Shown here in pieces: positions 63,610 through 64,000 of a stretch of 64,000 nt of DNA (positions are counted from its first letter, which is position 1; each line of letters opens with the position of its first letter). Under the pieces are notes generated by a model. That model ran no database searches, was not told where the DNA came from, and was given only the letters and a program-made list of their open reading frames with translations. The position numbers and the translations under genes are program-made. Origin of the DNA: CAVSMC01 sp963798655 (lineage in GTDB: Bacteria > Pseudomonadota > Gammaproteobacteria > Burkholderiales > Casimicrobiaceae); assembly GCA_963798655.1 (NCBI GenBank), contig CAWCUH010000016.1:558001-622000 (forward strand), written 5' to 3'.

Positions 63610-63873
63610 TCATGCGCTCCAATCGATCTAGCCTTTCCTCGAACACGACGCTCTCGACGATCTTTGCCATCGTGCCAAGCACGAACGCGAGCCGCGATGC
63701 TTCGCTCGTCGGCAATTCGCCGCGACGCGCCGCCCGATAAACGCGGCTTAACTCGTGCAGGATGCCCGCCGATGTCGTGACAGGGCGCGAATCCGCCCGC
63801 GCCGGGGGCGCGAATCCACAGCGAGTGCCAGCACTTGCGCCTGACCCTTACCCCCGGCGCTGCGCATTGTCAT
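63569..63873 (-). pseudogene. Small mobile-element protein, probably frameshifted
   Basis: The second part reads APPARADSRPVTTSAGILHE followed by SRVYRAARRGELPTSEASRL and AFVLGTMAKIVESVVFEERL, a helical protein typical of phage or other mobile regions. This frame has no usual start codon near its 5' end. An ATG at 63873, overlapping the upstream stop (ATGA), opens another frame (MTMRSAGGKGQAQVLALA) that would join it after a one-base shift near 63815. The join is inferred. Confidence 0.5.
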
Positions 63874-64000
63874 GCTGCCTGTTGCTTGTCGCGCCAGCGC
63901 ATAAAGTCGAGCCTTGGCGACTTGCGCCCGGTCGCAATGGTCTCGGCGATCTCTGATACTTCGTCGAGCGCGCGCGCCGCCTGTGCGAGTTTGCCGACGA
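63870..64000 (-). CDS. Hypothetical protein, N-terminus cut by window edge
   Basis: Only the last ~43 residues are visible, ending AETIATGRKSPRLDFMRWRD then KQQAA. The stop overlaps the start of the next gene as ATGA, so the two are coupled. The small size and tight packing match the neighbouring mobile-element genes. The family is unknown. Confidence 0.5.
   Translation of the reverse strand, partial: VGKLAQAARALDEVSEIAETIATGRKSPRLDFMRWRDKQQAA

Overview
This is a 64 kb stretch of high-GC bacterial chromosome. Conserved gene blocks point to a betaproteobacterium, probably Burkholderiales or a close relative: smr-trxB-ftsK-lolA ... rarA-serS; ffs-dnaX-ybaB-recR; and yceD-rpmF-plsX-fabH-fabD-fabG-acpP-fabF. 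This placement rests on gene order and protein motifs read by eye; no database search was done. No tRNA, rRNA, CRISPR array, insertion sequence or integrase gene was found.

Layout. 0-6.5 kb: partial sensor kinase, Smr protein, trxB, ftsK, lolA. 6.6-23.3 kb: an accessory block sitting between lolA and rarA. It holds a dehydrogenase/aldolase pair, a surface-polysaccharide operon (gmd, perosamine-synthase-like aminotransferase, ABC exporter wzm/wzt, two glycosyltransferases, a NeuD/PglD-type acyltransferase, an unknown propeller protein), an exported Kelch/FG-GAP protein and a divergent CadC-like regulator. 23.6-30 kb: rarA, serS, then minus-strand exported proteins (YVTN propeller, creatininase family, MltF). 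30-38.7 kb: 4.5S RNA, dnaX-ybaB-recR, a TRAP transporter with an amidase, a CBS protein. 38.7-48.7 kb: methyltransferase and Maf (minus strand), then the fatty-acid synthesis operon from a near-consensus promoter, aspartokinase and an aldo/keto reductase. 48.8-52.7 kb: a Q/G/S-rich protein, ligD and two tandem paralogous small membrane proteins.

52.9-61.8 kb is the most unusual functional neighbourhood. It encodes a GAF-PP2C-HATPase phosphatase, a STAS anti-sigma antagonist, an ECF sigma factor, an anti-sigma-like membrane protein ending in about 37 copies of an AQG(A/S) tetrapeptide, a secreted HEXXH-protease/propeller/outer-membrane-barrel fusion, a PrsW-type intramembrane protease and a frameshifted HD phosphohydrolase. 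Together they look like a signalling route from the outer membrane to a sigma factor. That is inference from gene content and order.

The right end (62.5-64 kb) has an integron attC site between two small cassette-like genes, a second degenerate attC, and minus-strand genes of mobile-element type that run off the window. Short palindromes of two families are scattered between core genes. One family (GGGTCAGAGT stems) occurs at three loci with different but still self-complementary inner arms. Single-base frameshifts affect wzm, wzt, the Kelch gene and the HD gene; they may be sequencing errors or real lesions.
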